Source of the DNA: Desulfarculaceae bacterium
GTDB taxonomy: Bacteria > Desulfobacterota > Desulfarculia > Desulfarculales > Desulfarculaceae
Assembly: GCA_021737145.1 (NCBI GenBank)
Contig: JAIPEN010000006.1
Span: 124,001-188,000, forward strand
DNA: 64,000 nt
Reading direction: 5' to 3'
Both the position numbers and the translations under genes were made by a program. Of the stretch, positions 23,676 to 31,983 are shown piece by piece. The notes beneath the pieces were generated by a model that worked only from the letters and a program-made list of their open reading frames with translations, was not told the DNA's origin and made no database searches. The first letter of the stretch is position 1; every line of letters begins with the position of its first letter.

Positions 23676-25562
23676 ATGCAAGTTACGGCAAAAGACTCGG
23701 CTGAGGTGAGGTTGAACTCCATGGAGGAGTTGGAGCAGCTCCGCGGCGAGTTGCAGGCGGCGGTGGACCCGGACCAGACCATGATCGTGGTCTGTCACGG
23801 CACCGGTTGCGTGGCCAACGGCAGCCAGGATGTAACCCAGGCCCTCAAGAATGCCCTGGCCGAAGCCGGCGAGGACATCAAGGTGATGCCGGGCATCAAG
23901 ACCACCGGCTGTCACGGGTTCTGTTCGCGGGGCCCCCTGGTCATCATCAAGCCGGCCAACGTCTTCTATCAGCAGGTCAAGCCCGGCGACGTCGAGGAAA
24001 TCGTGGCCCAGACCATCCTCAAGGGCGAAACCGTGGACCGGCTGCTCTACAAGCATCCCCAGAGCGGGGATGCCCTGGAGACCACCGACGAGATTCCCTT
24101 CTACGCCGGCCAGGAGCGGGTGGTGCTCCAAAACATCGGCCAGATCGACCCCACGGACCTGGAAGACGCCCTCAGGGCGGGGGCCTATGCCGGAATGGCC
24201 AAGGCCCTGACCGCCATGCAGCCCGCCGAGGTGATCGAATCGGTCACCAAGGCCGGCCTCAGGGGCCGGGGCGGCGCCGGCTTCCCCACCGGAGTCAAGT
24301 GGGGCCTGGCCGCCAAGCACGGCGACGTGGAAAAGTTCGTGCTGTGCAACGCGGACGAGGGCGACCCCGGGGCCTTCATGGACCGCTCGGTCATGGAGGG
24401 CGATCCCCACGCGGTGGTGGAGGGCATGATCATCGGCGGCTACGCCATCGGAGCCAACGTGGGCTACGTGTACGTGCGCGCCGAGTATCCCCTGGCCATC
24501 AAGCATCTGGAGATGGCCCTGGACGACGCCCGGGCCCTGGGCCTGCTGGGCGAAAACATCCTGGGCTCCGGCTTCAATTTCGACATCCGCATCAACCGGG
24601 GCGCCGGCGCCTTTGTCTGCGGCGAGGAAACCGCCCTCATGCGTTCGGTGGAGGGCAAGGTGGGCGAGCCGGTGCCCCGGCCGCCTTACCCCTCGGACAA
24701 GGGCCTGTTCGGCAAGCCTTCGGTGTTGAACAACGTGGAGACCTGGGCCAACGTCAGCCGCATTCTGGACCGCGGCTGGGAGTGGTTCGCCGGGTTGGGC
24801 ACCGAGAAGTCCAAGGGCACCAAGGTCTTCGCCTTGGTGGGCAAGGTCAACAACGTGGGCCTGGTGGAAGTGCCCATGGGCATCAAGCTCAAGGAAATCG
24901 TCATGGAGATCGGCGGCGGGGTTCCCGGCTCCGACCACTTCAAGGCGGTGCAGACCGGCGGTCCCTCCGGCGGCTGCCTCCCCTGGGAGGACGCGGAGCT
25001 GCCGGTGGACTTCGACTCGCTCATCGCGGCCGGGTCCATGATGGGCTCGGGCGGCATGATCGTCATGGACGACCGGGACTGCATGGTGGACGTGGCCAAG
25101 TACTTCCTGGGCTTCTTGGAAGAAGAGTCCTGCGGCAAGTGCTTCCCCTGCCGTTTGGGGGTGCCGCGCCTGCGCGAGACCCTGAACCGCTTCTCCAAGG
25201 GCCAGGGCACCGTCGAGGACATCGACGACCTCTACAGCCTGGCCGAGGCAATCAAGATGGGCTCCCTGTGCGCCCTGGGCGGCACCGCGCCCAACGCGGT
25301 GCTTTCCACCCTGCGCTACTTCCGCGGCGAGTACGAGGCCCACATCCTGGAGCACCGCTGCCCGGCCGGGGTCTGCAAGGACCTGATCACCTACAAGATA
25401 GACCCGGACACCTGCACCGGCTGCCGCGCCTGCGCCCGGGCCTGCCCCCAAGAGGCCATCAGCGGCGAGAAGAAAAAGCCGCACACCATCGACGAGAGCC
25501 TCTGCATCCGCTGCGGCATGTGCATGGAGTCGTGCAAGTTCGGGGCGATCCAGGTCTTTTAG
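23676..25562 (+). CDS. NuoF-like NADH-binding flavo-iron-sulfur subunit
   Basis: This 628-residue protein starts with a thioredoxin-like [2Fe-2S] domain (C40, C45, C79, C83). The FMN/NADH-binding core of NuoF/HndC/BamH follows, with GRGGAGFPTGVKW near 197, NADEGDPGAFMDR and GAGAFVCGEETAL, then the 4Fe-4S ligands SCGKCFPC near 485 and a distal cysteine. Two C-terminal ferredoxin clusters complete it (CTGCRACARACP and CIRCGMCMESC). It oxidises NADH or reduces NAD+. This length and the added ferredoxin tail match the bifurcating-complex form rather than respiratory complex I. Confidence 0.95.
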   Translation: MQVTAKDSAEVRLNSMEELEQLRGELQAAVDPDQTMIVVCHGTGCVANGSQDVTQALKNALAEAGEDIKVMPGIKTTGCHGFCSRGPLVIIKPANVFYQQVKPGDVEEIVAQTILKGETVDRLLYKHPQSGDALETTDEIPFYAGQERVVLQNIGQIDPTDLEDALRAGAYAGMAKALTAMQPAEVIESVTKAGLRGRGGAGFPTGVKWGLAAKHGDVEKFVLCNADEGDPGAFMDRSVMEGDPHAVVEGMIIGGYAIGANVGYVYVRAEYPLAIKHLEMALDDARALGLLGENILGSGFNFDIRINRGAGAFVCGEETALMRSVEGKVGEPVPRPPYPSDKGLFGKPSVLNNVETWANVSRILDRGWEWFAGLGTEKSKGTKVFALVGKVNNVGLVEVPMGIKLKEIVMEIGGGVPGSDHFKAVQTGGPSGGCLPWEDAELPVDFDSLIAAGSMMGSGGMIVMDDRDCMVDVAKYFLGFLEEESCGKCFPCRLGVPRLRETLNRFSKGQGTVEDIDDLYSLAEAIKMGSLCALGGTAPNAVLSTLRYFRGEYEAHILEHRCPAGVCKDLITYKIDPDTCTGCRACARACPQEAISGEKKKPHTIDESLCIRCGMCMESCKFGAIQVF

Positions 25563-25591
25563 GCGAATAGCCTTTTTCGGGAGACAGCAGA

Positions 25592-26197
25592 ATGTTGAAC
25601 CTGACCATAGATGGCAAGAAAGTTCAGGCCGAGGCCGGCTGGACCCTGTTGGACACGGCCCGCCAGCACCACATCGAGATACCCACCCTGTGTTACCACG
25701 AGGCGGTGGAGCCCTTCGGAGCCTGCCGCCTGTGCGTGGTGGAGCTCAGGCAGGGCGACAACTCCCGCCTGGTGGCCTCCTGCGTGTATCCGGCCGAGGA
25801 GGGCCTGGAAGTCCACACCATGAGCGAAAAGGTCAAGAACGTGCGCCGCTGGATTCTGGAGATGCTCCTTTCCGAGTGTCCGGCCAGCGAGGCGGTGCGG
25901 GAGATGGCCGCCGAATACGGGGTCGACTCCACCCGCTTTGAAGTAAGAAACCCCGAGGAGGAGTGCATCCTCTGCGGATTGTGCGTGCGCGCCTGCGCCC
26001 AGGTGGTGGGGGCCAACGCCATCAGCACCGTGGGCCGCGGGGCTCAGAAGGAGATCGGCTCTCCTTACCTGATCCCCGGCGAGGCCTGCGTGGCCTGCGG
26101 CACCTGCGTGACCGTCTGCCCCACCGGGGCCATGCGGGCCCGCTTCGACCGGGTGCGCGGAGTCCCTGAAGTGGTCATGGCCAAGGCCGGCAAGTGA
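25592..26197 (+). CDS. NuoG-N-terminal-like / HoxU-like iron-sulfur subunit
   Basis: This 201-residue protein has an N-terminal [2Fe-2S] ferredoxin (CYHEAVEPFGACRLCVVE ... C), the His-Cys cluster region found in NuoG, and two 4Fe-4S motifs (CILCGLCVRAC and CVACGTCVTVCPTGAM). It lacks the molybdopterin-like domain of NuoG and the H-cluster of Fe-only hydrogenases. It therefore acts purely in electron transfer, like BamI or HoxU. It sits 29 bases after the NuoF-like gene with GGGAGA before the ATG. Confidence 0.92.
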   Translation: MLNLTIDGKKVQAEAGWTLLDTARQHHIEIPTLCYHEAVEPFGACRLCVVELRQGDNSRLVASCVYPAEEGLEVHTMSEKVKNVRRWILEMLLSECPASEAVREMAAEYGVDSTRFEVRNPEEECILCGLCVRACAQVVGANAISTVGRGAQKEIGSPYLIPGEACVACGTCVTVCPTGAMRARFDRVRGVPEVVMAKAGK

Positions 26198-26215
26198 TAG
26201 CAAAGGAGGCGAGAC

Positions 26216-28645
26216 ATGGCTGATAATTCCAAGATAGGCGTCTTCCTCTGCGAATGCGGCCGCCGCATCGCTCCCCTGGTGGACCTAAAGGACCTGGCCG
26301 CCAAGCTGGAGGCCGATCCTCTGGTGGATTACGTGGCGGTGGAGCCGTTTTCCTGCCTGGCTCCGGGTCTGGACCAGATCACCAAGGCGGTGGAGGAAAA
26401 GGGTCTGGACCGGGTGGTCATCGCCGGTTGCGAGGCCCGGGTGATGCTCAAGAAGTTCCAGAACGAGCTGGCCGCCACCGGGTTGGAGGAGGGCCAGATC
26501 GACATCGTCAACCTCAGAGGCCACGTGGCCCAGGTCAGCGACCTGAGCCCCGAGGAAAAGGCGGCCAAGGGCTTCAAGCTCATCAAGGCGGTCGCCGCGG
26601 GTCTGGACGCCCTGGCGCCCAGCGTGCACGAGCAGGTGGAGTTCAAGGGCCCGGTGATGATCCTGGGCGGCGGCATCGCCACCTACAGCGCGGCCCAAGA
26701 GCTGAGCCGCCGGGAGATCGAGAGCATCATCGCGGTGTCCACCGACGAGTGGGAAGACGAGATCCGCATGCTGCACGAGCACTACCCCGGCGAGCGCCAC
26801 TACTACGACCGCATGGAAGCCATCATGCGCGATGTGGACGCCAGCCCCTTTGTGCGGCGCATCACCGTGGGCGAGCTCAGCTCGGTCAGCGGGCGCACCG
26901 GCGAATACCTGGTCACCTTCAGCGACCCCATGGGCGGACCGCCCCGGGTTTACGAGGTGGGGGCCATCATCGCCGCGCTGGACGGCCAGATGCTAAACCA
27001 GGGCACCAACTTCGGCCACGACGGCCGCACCGTGATCTGCCACACCGAGGCCGAGGAACTGCTCTGGACCAAGGGCGTGCCCGAGGGCCAGATCGTCTTC
27101 TGGATCAACGACTACGAGGCCGGGCACCCGGAATACGCCTACCTGGCCTCCCGCGCCGCCTGGTCCATGGCCCGCTACATGCGCGAGCGCTCTCCGCTGA
27201 CCAAGGTGACGGTGCTCTACAACCACCAGATGCCGGTGCCCCTGTCGGCCGGCGAACGGGCGGCCAGCCGCAAGCTGGGAATCGACTGGGTGGCCTATGA
27301 CGGCGCTCTGCGGCCCACGGTGCAGGCCGGCTACGTCACCTACTGCGACCCCGAGGATCACACCGAGCAGGAGATGCCCTGGGACCGCCTGATCCTCAGC
27401 CCCCGGCGCTCCGTGGGCCAGGAGGCCACCAAGGTGGCCCACGTCCTGGGCCTGGAGCACGTGGAGGGCCACTTCCTGGAGCCCCACAAGCAGCGGGTGC
27501 GTCCGGAGATGGTGGGCCGGGCCGAAGCCTTCCTGGCCGGCAGCGCCCGCTATCCCTGCGACCTGCACGAGGCCCTCAGGCAGGGCCGCCGGGCGGCCAG
27601 CAAGACCGCCGAGATGGTGGAAAAGGCCCAGACCGGCGAGCTTTTCGCTCCCCGCATGGTCTGCACGGTGGATCAGTCCAAGTGCATCGGCTGCGGCTTG
27701 TGCAAGGAGATCTGCGACTGCGGCGGCATCGAGCCGGTGGAAGGCCACGGCGGCAACATACCCCGCCACGTGGACCCCATGGTCTGCACCGGCGGCGGCA
27801 CCTGCGCCGCGGCCTGCCCCTATCACGCCCTGACCCTGCAGAACAACACCACCTCCCAGCGCGAGGCCCGGGTGTCCACTCTGTCCAAGGAGCTGGCCGC
27901 CGACGAGATTCTGTCCTTCGGCTGCGCCTGGGGCGGTCTGGCCGCGGCGGACAACGCCGGGGTCAAGGGCCTGAAGTACGACCCGCGCATGTACATGCTC
28001 AGGGTGGGCTGCATCGGCCAGCTGGACCCCTCGGTCATGGCCCGCGCCTTCCTGGAGGGAGCCAACAGCCTGCTGTTGATCGGCTGTCCCCCCGAGGACT
28101 GCCACCACTCCTACGGCCTGGACCACACCTGGAGCCGGGTGAACCTGATCAAGAAGCTGTTGCACCTGTGTGGCTTCGACCGGCGGCGCATCGCCCTGGC
28201 CCACGCGGACCTGAACAACCCCGAGGAGTACATCCGCACGGTCAACAGCTTTGTGAACCAGATGGCCGACCTGGGCCCCATCGAGCGCAACTCCGAGAAT
28301 CTGGAGAAGCTGGCCGGGCTCTACGCCACGGTGAACAACGCCCGGGTCCGCTGGGTCCTGGGAGCCACCCTGCGGCGTCCCTGGGAGGAGATCTACCCCG
28401 GCAACCAGCGCAACGCCCTGGCCTTTGACCGCGACATGATGGGCGTGGTCAGCGAGGAGTTCATCAAGAGCCGGGTGGCCAACCTGCTCCGGGACACCCA
28501 AAAGCCCTACCAGCTCCACGAGCTGGCCAACGCCCTGCAGGCGGAGGAGAAGCCGCTCATGGAGAGCGTCCGCGAGATGGTGGGCGAGGGTCTCATCGGC
28601 CGCATGCACAAGGACGGCAAGGCCCACTACATGCTGCGGGCCTGA
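26216..28645 (+). CDS. HdrA-MvhD fusion with degenerate FAD loop and cluster ligands (BamE/F-like)
   Basis: This 809-residue protein starts with the HdrA signature GVFLCECGRRI (8-18) and continues with an HdrA-like Rossmann region. Its loop reads GGGIATYSAA (151-160), so the third FAD-loop glycine is Thr, and the acidic ribose-binding residue is not seen. The ferredoxin motifs are CIGCGLCKEIC and CTGGGTCAAACPYHAL, with Gly527 where a Cys ligand is expected. The MvhD domain begins FGCAWGGLAAAD, with Gly569 and Gly573 where CCNWC has cysteines, but RVGCIGQLDP and IGCPPEDCHHSYG are kept. A winged-helix-like tail follows. It closes the NuoEFG-like operon. I infer an electron-bifurcation or confurcation partner similar to BamEF. 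The lost FAD motif means it may not bifurcate by itself. Confidence 0.88.
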   Translation: MADNSKIGVFLCECGRRIAPLVDLKDLAAKLEADPLVDYVAVEPFSCLAPGLDQITKAVEEKGLDRVVIAGCEARVMLKKFQNELAATGLEEGQIDIVNLRGHVAQVSDLSPEEKAAKGFKLIKAVAAGLDALAPSVHEQVEFKGPVMILGGGIATYSAAQELSRREIESIIAVSTDEWEDEIRMLHEHYPGERHYYDRMEAIMRDVDASPFVRRITVGELSSVSGRTGEYLVTFSDPMGGPPRVYEVGAIIAALDGQMLNQGTNFGHDGRTVICHTEAEELLWTKGVPEGQIVFWINDYEAGHPEYAYLASRAAWSMARYMRERSPLTKVTVLYNHQMPVPLSAGERAASRKLGIDWVAYDGALRPTVQAGYVTYCDPEDHTEQEMPWDRLILSPRRSVGQEATKVAHVLGLEHVEGHFLEPHKQRVRPEMVGRAEAFLAGSARYPCDLHEALRQGRRAASKTAEMVEKAQTGELFAPRMVCTVDQSKCIGCGLCKEICDCGGIEPVEGHGGNIPRHVDPMVCTGGGTCAAACPYHALTLQNNTTSQREARVSTLSKELAADEILSFGCAWGGLAAADNAGVKGLKYDPRMYMLRVGCIGQLDPSVMARAFLEGANSLLLIGCPPEDCHHSYGLDHTWSRVNLIKKLLHLCGFDRRRIALAHADLNNPEEYIRTVNSFVNQMADLGPIERNSENLEKLAGLYATVNNARVRWVLGATLRRPWEEIYPGNQRNALAFDRDMMGVVSEEFIKSRVANLLRDTQKPYQLHELANALQAEEKPLMESVREMVGEGLIGRMHKDGKAHYMLRA

Positions 28646-28665
28646 TCGCGCAAACTCTAGACAAC

Positions 28666-28695
28666 ACCGGGGCCGGAGAACTCTCCGGCCCCGGT
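28666..28695 (+). terminator. Perfect 14-bp hairpin at the end of the NuoEFG/HdrA-like operon
   Basis: ACCGGGGCCGGAGA pairs completely with TCTCCGGCCCCGGT around two bases. No T-run follows, so it may act as a stabilising 3' end or weak terminator. It lies 20 bases after the HdrA-MvhD stop and 13 before the next gene. Confidence 0.55.
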
Positions 28696-28708
28696 CTGAT
28701 GAAACGCC

Positions 28709-29146
28709 ATGGAAAACGATCAACAATCCGGCTTGAACCTGGGCAACCATTCGCCCTCATTTTTGACCCACGCCCTCACCCCGGCCAATGTGGGCATCCT
28801 GCCCGACCCCGACGGCTACGCCCAACCCAAGGGGAGCTGCGGCGACTACCTGGAGCTCTACCTCAAGGTGGCCGACGGCAAGGTGGCTGACGCCCGTTTC
28901 ATGACCAACGGCTGCTTGCACACCATCGCCTGCGGCAGCGCCATGACCAGCCTGATCATGGGCCGCGAGCTGGGCGAGGCGGCCCAGCTCAGCGCCGGGG
29001 ACATCGAAACGGAGCTGGGCGGTCTGGAAAAAGAACACCGCCACTGCGCCGCCCTGGCCGCGGCCACCCTCAAGGCGGCGGTGCGCGACCACCTCAAGCG
29101 CAAGCAGGCCCCCTGGAAACAGCCCTACCAGCGCCGCCGTCCCTAG
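28709..29146 (+). CDS. IscU/NifU-N-like iron-sulfur scaffold protein
   Basis: This 145-residue protein has the three IscU ligand regions in order: GSCGDYLELYL, NGCLHTIACGSAMTS and EKEHRHCAALAAATL. The first half matches the U-type scaffold fold. It probably builds or carries Fe-S clusters for the many iron-sulfur proteins coded around it. It follows the HdrA-MvhD gene after a hairpin and may be transcribed with it by readthrough. A basic C-terminal tail (KRKQAPWKQPYQRRRP) is unusual. Confidence 0.85.
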   Translation: MENDQQSGLNLGNHSPSFLTHALTPANVGILPDPDGYAQPKGSCGDYLELYLKVADGKVADARFMTNGCLHTIACGSAMTSLIMGRELGEAAQLSAGDIETELGGLEKEHRHCAALAAATLKAAVRDHLKRKQAPWKQPYQRRRP

Positions 29147-29168
29147 GAGCGCCTCGACGCGCTCCGGC

Positions 29169-29199
29169 TTGCTCCGGCCACGGCCGAATCCTATATAAT
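29169..29199 (+). promoter_or_regulatory. Possible sigma-70-like promoter before the class III cyclase
   Basis: A perfect -10 TATAAT (29194-29199) is paired with a weak TTGCTC (29169-29174) at a long 19-base spacing. A GCCCCGCC/GGCGGGGC hairpin (29208-29228) then fills the short leader just before the ribosome site GGAG (29231-29234) and could tune translation. Confidence 0.4.
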
Positions 29200-29241
29200 T
29201 AAGCCAAGCCCCGCCGCGTTGGCGGGGCGTGGAGCGTGCCG

Positions 29242-31044
29242 GTGCGCTTTCGACTTACCAGCCTGCGTCAGCGTCTGCTGATCTTGCTGCTCTTGCCCGT
29301 GGCCCTGTTGTTGGTGGGCCTGGGAGGGGTGGGCTTTTATTATGCCCGCGACAGCCTCTTGGATGGCTGGCGGGAGTCGGCCCTGCTCAGCCTGGAGCGG
29401 GCGGCCCACGCGGTGGACATGCGCCTGGCCCAGCCCGAGGACGCGGTGGAGCTTATCAACAGCCTGGCCGGGCTGACCCCCACCACGGCCGAGGAATGGG
29501 AGGCCCAGCTCACCAAGCTGCCCGGGGTGGACCGGGCGCGCGTGGAGCTCACCGCCCTGGCCCCTCCCGCCGCCCTGGGCCCGGAGGGCAGCCCCCTTCC
29601 CCGGCGGGGCCGCGGCATGGGCCGCGGGGGCATGGGCCAGGGAATGGGCTCCGCCATGGGCCCCATGCGCTTCCACCAGGTGGTCATGGCCAAGGTGACC
29701 AGCCCCCGCCTGGACACCGCCTCGGGCCAGGAGACGGTGACCATGGTCTTTGACCTGGAGAGCCAGGATAAAAAGCCGGTGGCCCGCCTGGAGGTGGTGG
29801 TGAGCTTCGCCCATCTGATGGAGGATCTCAGGGCCCTCAACTGGTGGCAGAGCGACAACGTGTATCTGGTGGACTCCACCGGCCGGGTGCTGGCCCACGG
29901 CGCCGAGGCGGTGCCCCTGGGCGAGCGCCTGGGCGCCCCAAACGACCCCTTCCGGCTGAAGGTGCTAAGCGCCCTGCTGGCCAAGGACAAGGGCACGGTC
30001 ATGGGCTCGGGCCATCCGGCCAAGGAGGTGGCCGGCTTCTACCGCCTGAGCCGGGCCCCCTGGACCCTGGTGCTCTTCGCCCAGGGCGAGGCGGTGCTCA
30101 GCCCGGTCACCGGTTTTCTCAGGGCCTACGTCACCACCGGCCTGGTGTGCATCGGCCTGGTGCTTCTGATCATCTTCACGGTCACTGGCAAGGTGGCCGG
30201 CTCGGTGCGCCAGGTGTGCCAGGCCGCCCTGCAGGTGGCCCACGGCAATTATCAGCGGGTGCCGGTGCCCAACAGCCGCGACGAGTTCTTCCGCCTGTCG
30301 CGCCACTTCAACACCATGGTGGCCGGGCTCAAGGAAAAGGACTACATCCGCGACACCTTCGGCCGCTACGTGGACCCCGGGGTGGCCCGCCGCCTCATGG
30401 CCCGTCCCGAGGCCACCAGCCTGGGCGGCGAGAAGCGCCAGGTGGCCATCATGATGACCGATGTGCGCGGCTTCACCGCCATGTGCGAGCAGCTTAGCCC
30501 GGAGGAGACCATCGCGGTGATCAACCGCTACCTCTCGCGGATCATCGCGGTGATCCAGCGCCACGAGGGCATTATCGTGGATTTTCTGGGCGACGCGGTT
30601 CTGGCCTTTTTCGACAGCCTGGAGGAGGGCATCGAAGCGGCGGTGCAGCGCTCGGTGTGCTGCGCCCTGGAGCTGCAAGAGGCCACCGCCGAGTTCAGCC
30701 GGGAGGCGGCCGAGCAGGGCCGGCCCCAGTTGGAGACCGGCATCGGGCTCAACGCCGGCGAGGTGGTGGTGGGCAACATCGGCTCGGACACCCGCACCAA
30801 GTACGGCATCGTGGGCGGGCCGGTGAACCTGACCCAGCGCATTCAGGCCCAGGCCGAGGGCGGCGAGATCGTCATCTCCACCTCGGTGCGCGACCTGTTG
30901 CCCAGCGAGCTAAGCCTGGGGCGCAGCTTCTGGGTCCGGCCCAAGGGCCTGGACCGGGACATCGAGCTGTTCGCCCTCACCGGGGCCGCCTCCTGCGGCG
31001 GTCCCCAGCCCGAGCCTTACCCGGCGCCACCTGTTAACAATTAA
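29242..31044 (+). CDS. Membrane class III adenylate/guanylate cyclase with HAMP
   Basis: This 600-residue protein (from GTG 29242) has an N-terminal helix (about 13-35) and a periplasmic sensor part with a Gly/Met/Arg-rich loop (RRGRGMGRGGMGQGMGSAMG). A second helix near 295-318, HAMP and a class III cyclase domain follow. The metal site MMTDVRGFTAMC, the second Asp in VDFLGDAVLAFF, and Asn and Arg in VNLTQRIQ are present. The usual purine-selecting Lys before this FxGD motif is Asp, so the nucleotide made is uncertain. GTG 29242 has GGAG seven bases upstream, while GTG 29236 is too close. It ends in CTGTTAA-CAA-TTAACAG. Confidence 0.9.
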   Translation: MRFRLTSLRQRLLILLLLPVALLLVGLGGVGFYYARDSLLDGWRESALLSLERAAHAVDMRLAQPEDAVELINSLAGLTPTTAEEWEAQLTKLPGVDRARVELTALAPPAALGPEGSPLPRRGRGMGRGGMGQGMGSAMGPMRFHQVVMAKVTSPRLDTASGQETVTMVFDLESQDKKPVARLEVVVSFAHLMEDLRALNWWQSDNVYLVDSTGRVLAHGAEAVPLGERLGAPNDPFRLKVLSALLAKDKGTVMGSGHPAKEVAGFYRLSRAPWTLVLFAQGEAVLSPVTGFLRAYVTTGLVCIGLVLLIIFTVTGKVAGSVRQVCQAALQVAHGNYQRVPVPNSRDEFFRLSRHFNTMVAGLKEKDYIRDTFGRYVDPGVARRLMARPEATSLGGEKRQVAIMMTDVRGFTAMCEQLSPEETIAVINRYLSRIIAVIQRHEGIIVDFLGDAVLAFFDSLEEGIEAAVQRSVCCALELQEATAEFSREAAEQGRPQLETGIGLNAGEVVVGNIGSDTRTKYGIVGGPVNLTQRIQAQAEGGEIVISTSVRDLLPSELSLGRSFWVRPKGLDRDIELFALTGAASCGGPQPEPYPAPPVNN

Positions 31045-31047
31045 CAG
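31031..31047. repeat. Inverted repeat CTGTTAA-N3-TTAACAG at the cyclase 3' end
   Basis: A perfect 7-bp inverted repeat spans the last codons of the cyclase and its stop. TTAAC motifs recur downstream at about 31050, 31171, 31361 and 31531, so these may be copies of one binding site. Confidence 0.45.
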
Positions 31048-31578
31048 CAACTTAACAGGTTCCCATTCGCGCCCTGATAAGGTTGGTTTAGCTAACCAAT
31101 TAAATTAAATCATAAAATATACCCAAGCCTCGCAAATCCCTAAAACAAGATCGAATTAATTAGTGTAAAGTTAATCGGCTCGTTTAGCACCCGGCGCGTC
31201 GGGGAGCCGGTTCATACTGCCGCCCCGTTGGGTCGAGTTGCTAAGTCATAAACAATTGAAAGATAGGCGTAATTACTCTTGGGCTTCGTTCAGGGCAGGG
31301 AGGGGGCCTGCTGCGGCGATCGTGTGGGCTGGTGTTAGCTGTTTAGCGACTGTTCACTTAATTAACACCTTGCACCCTTGCTACTAAGGGTTTGTGTAAC
31401 GGTGATGCAACATAACACTCCGGATTAATCCCAAAAATCCTTTTTACTCTCCCGAGCGGCATGTCTGTTGCATTAGTTGGTGCCCCAGTTCGAGGGCACC
31501 GCTAATGGTGAGCAATCGTAAACAACATATGTTAATCGGCCGAGCGCCTAGGCCGGCCGCGCATGAGGAGAGGCTGCA
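31045..31578. other. 534-base AT-rich non-coding region upstream of the sulfur-reductase island
   Basis: No gene or RNA family is recognised. The first 150 bases are strikingly AT-rich against the genome. Repeated TTAAC/GTTAA words occur, ATGCAACA (about 31402) and TGTTGCAT (about 31466) are inverted half-sites like those at 17963-18085, and GGTGCCC-N8-GGGCACC (31479-31500) forms a strong hairpin. It most likely holds the promoter and control sites of the cytochrome/molybdopterin operon. No -24/-12 element with correct spacing and good identity was found. Confidence 0.6.
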
Positions 31579-31911
31579 ATGTTAAAGCGAATTCTGATGG
31601 TGCTGTTGGTTCTGAGCTTCATCGGCGTCGGCCTGGGTGTGTCCCTGGCCGCCGACGGCAAGGGCAACTCCCGCAAGGGCAAGTACCTCTACCGCAAAAA
31701 CTGCCGCACCTGTCACGTGGAAAACGGCAAGGCCAAGGAGCTGAGCCCCGTCAGCAAGACCCAGGCTCAGTGGAAGACCACCTTCGCCGACCCCAAGAAG
31801 CTGCCCTGCGCGGGCGAGTGGGCCAAGCTGTCGGACAAGGACCTCACCGACATTTACGCCTATCTCTGGGGACACGCCAAGGACTCGCCTTCCCCGGCCA
31901 AGTGCAAGTAA
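31579..31911 (+). CDS. Periplasmic mono-heme cytochrome c
   Basis: This 110-residue protein has a signal peptide (MLKRILMVLLVLSFIGVGLG, cleavage near SLA-AD) and one heme-attachment motif CRTCH. The short remaining domain includes LPCAGEWAKLSDKDLTDIYAYLW, typical of small class I cytochromes. It is probably an electron carrier to the reductase encoded next. GAGGAGAGG precedes the ATG. A distal Met ligand is not obvious. Confidence 0.9.
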   Translation: MLKRILMVLLVLSFIGVGLGVSLAADGKGNSRKGKYLYRKNCRTCHVENGKAKELSPVSKTQAQWKTTFADPKKLPCAGEWAKLSDKDLTDIYAYLWGHAKDSPSPAKCK

Positions 31912-31983
31912 ACCTCCGGGGCGCGGCGGGCCCTCGCCGCCGCGCCTTTCCCTTTGAATCGCCCCTGTTCGGAGAGAGCAACC

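Noticed and set aside
25592-26197. Fe-only hydrogenase or formate dehydrogenase catalytic subunit in the NuoG-like position
   Set aside because: The protein is only 201 residues and has neither an H-cluster nor a molybdopterin domain.
31479-31500. GGTGCCC-N8-GGGCACC as a riboswitch aptamer or tRNA-like element
   Set aside because: Only a simple hairpin is visible and no known aptamer core could be recognised. It is kept only as an inverted repeat in the non-coding region.
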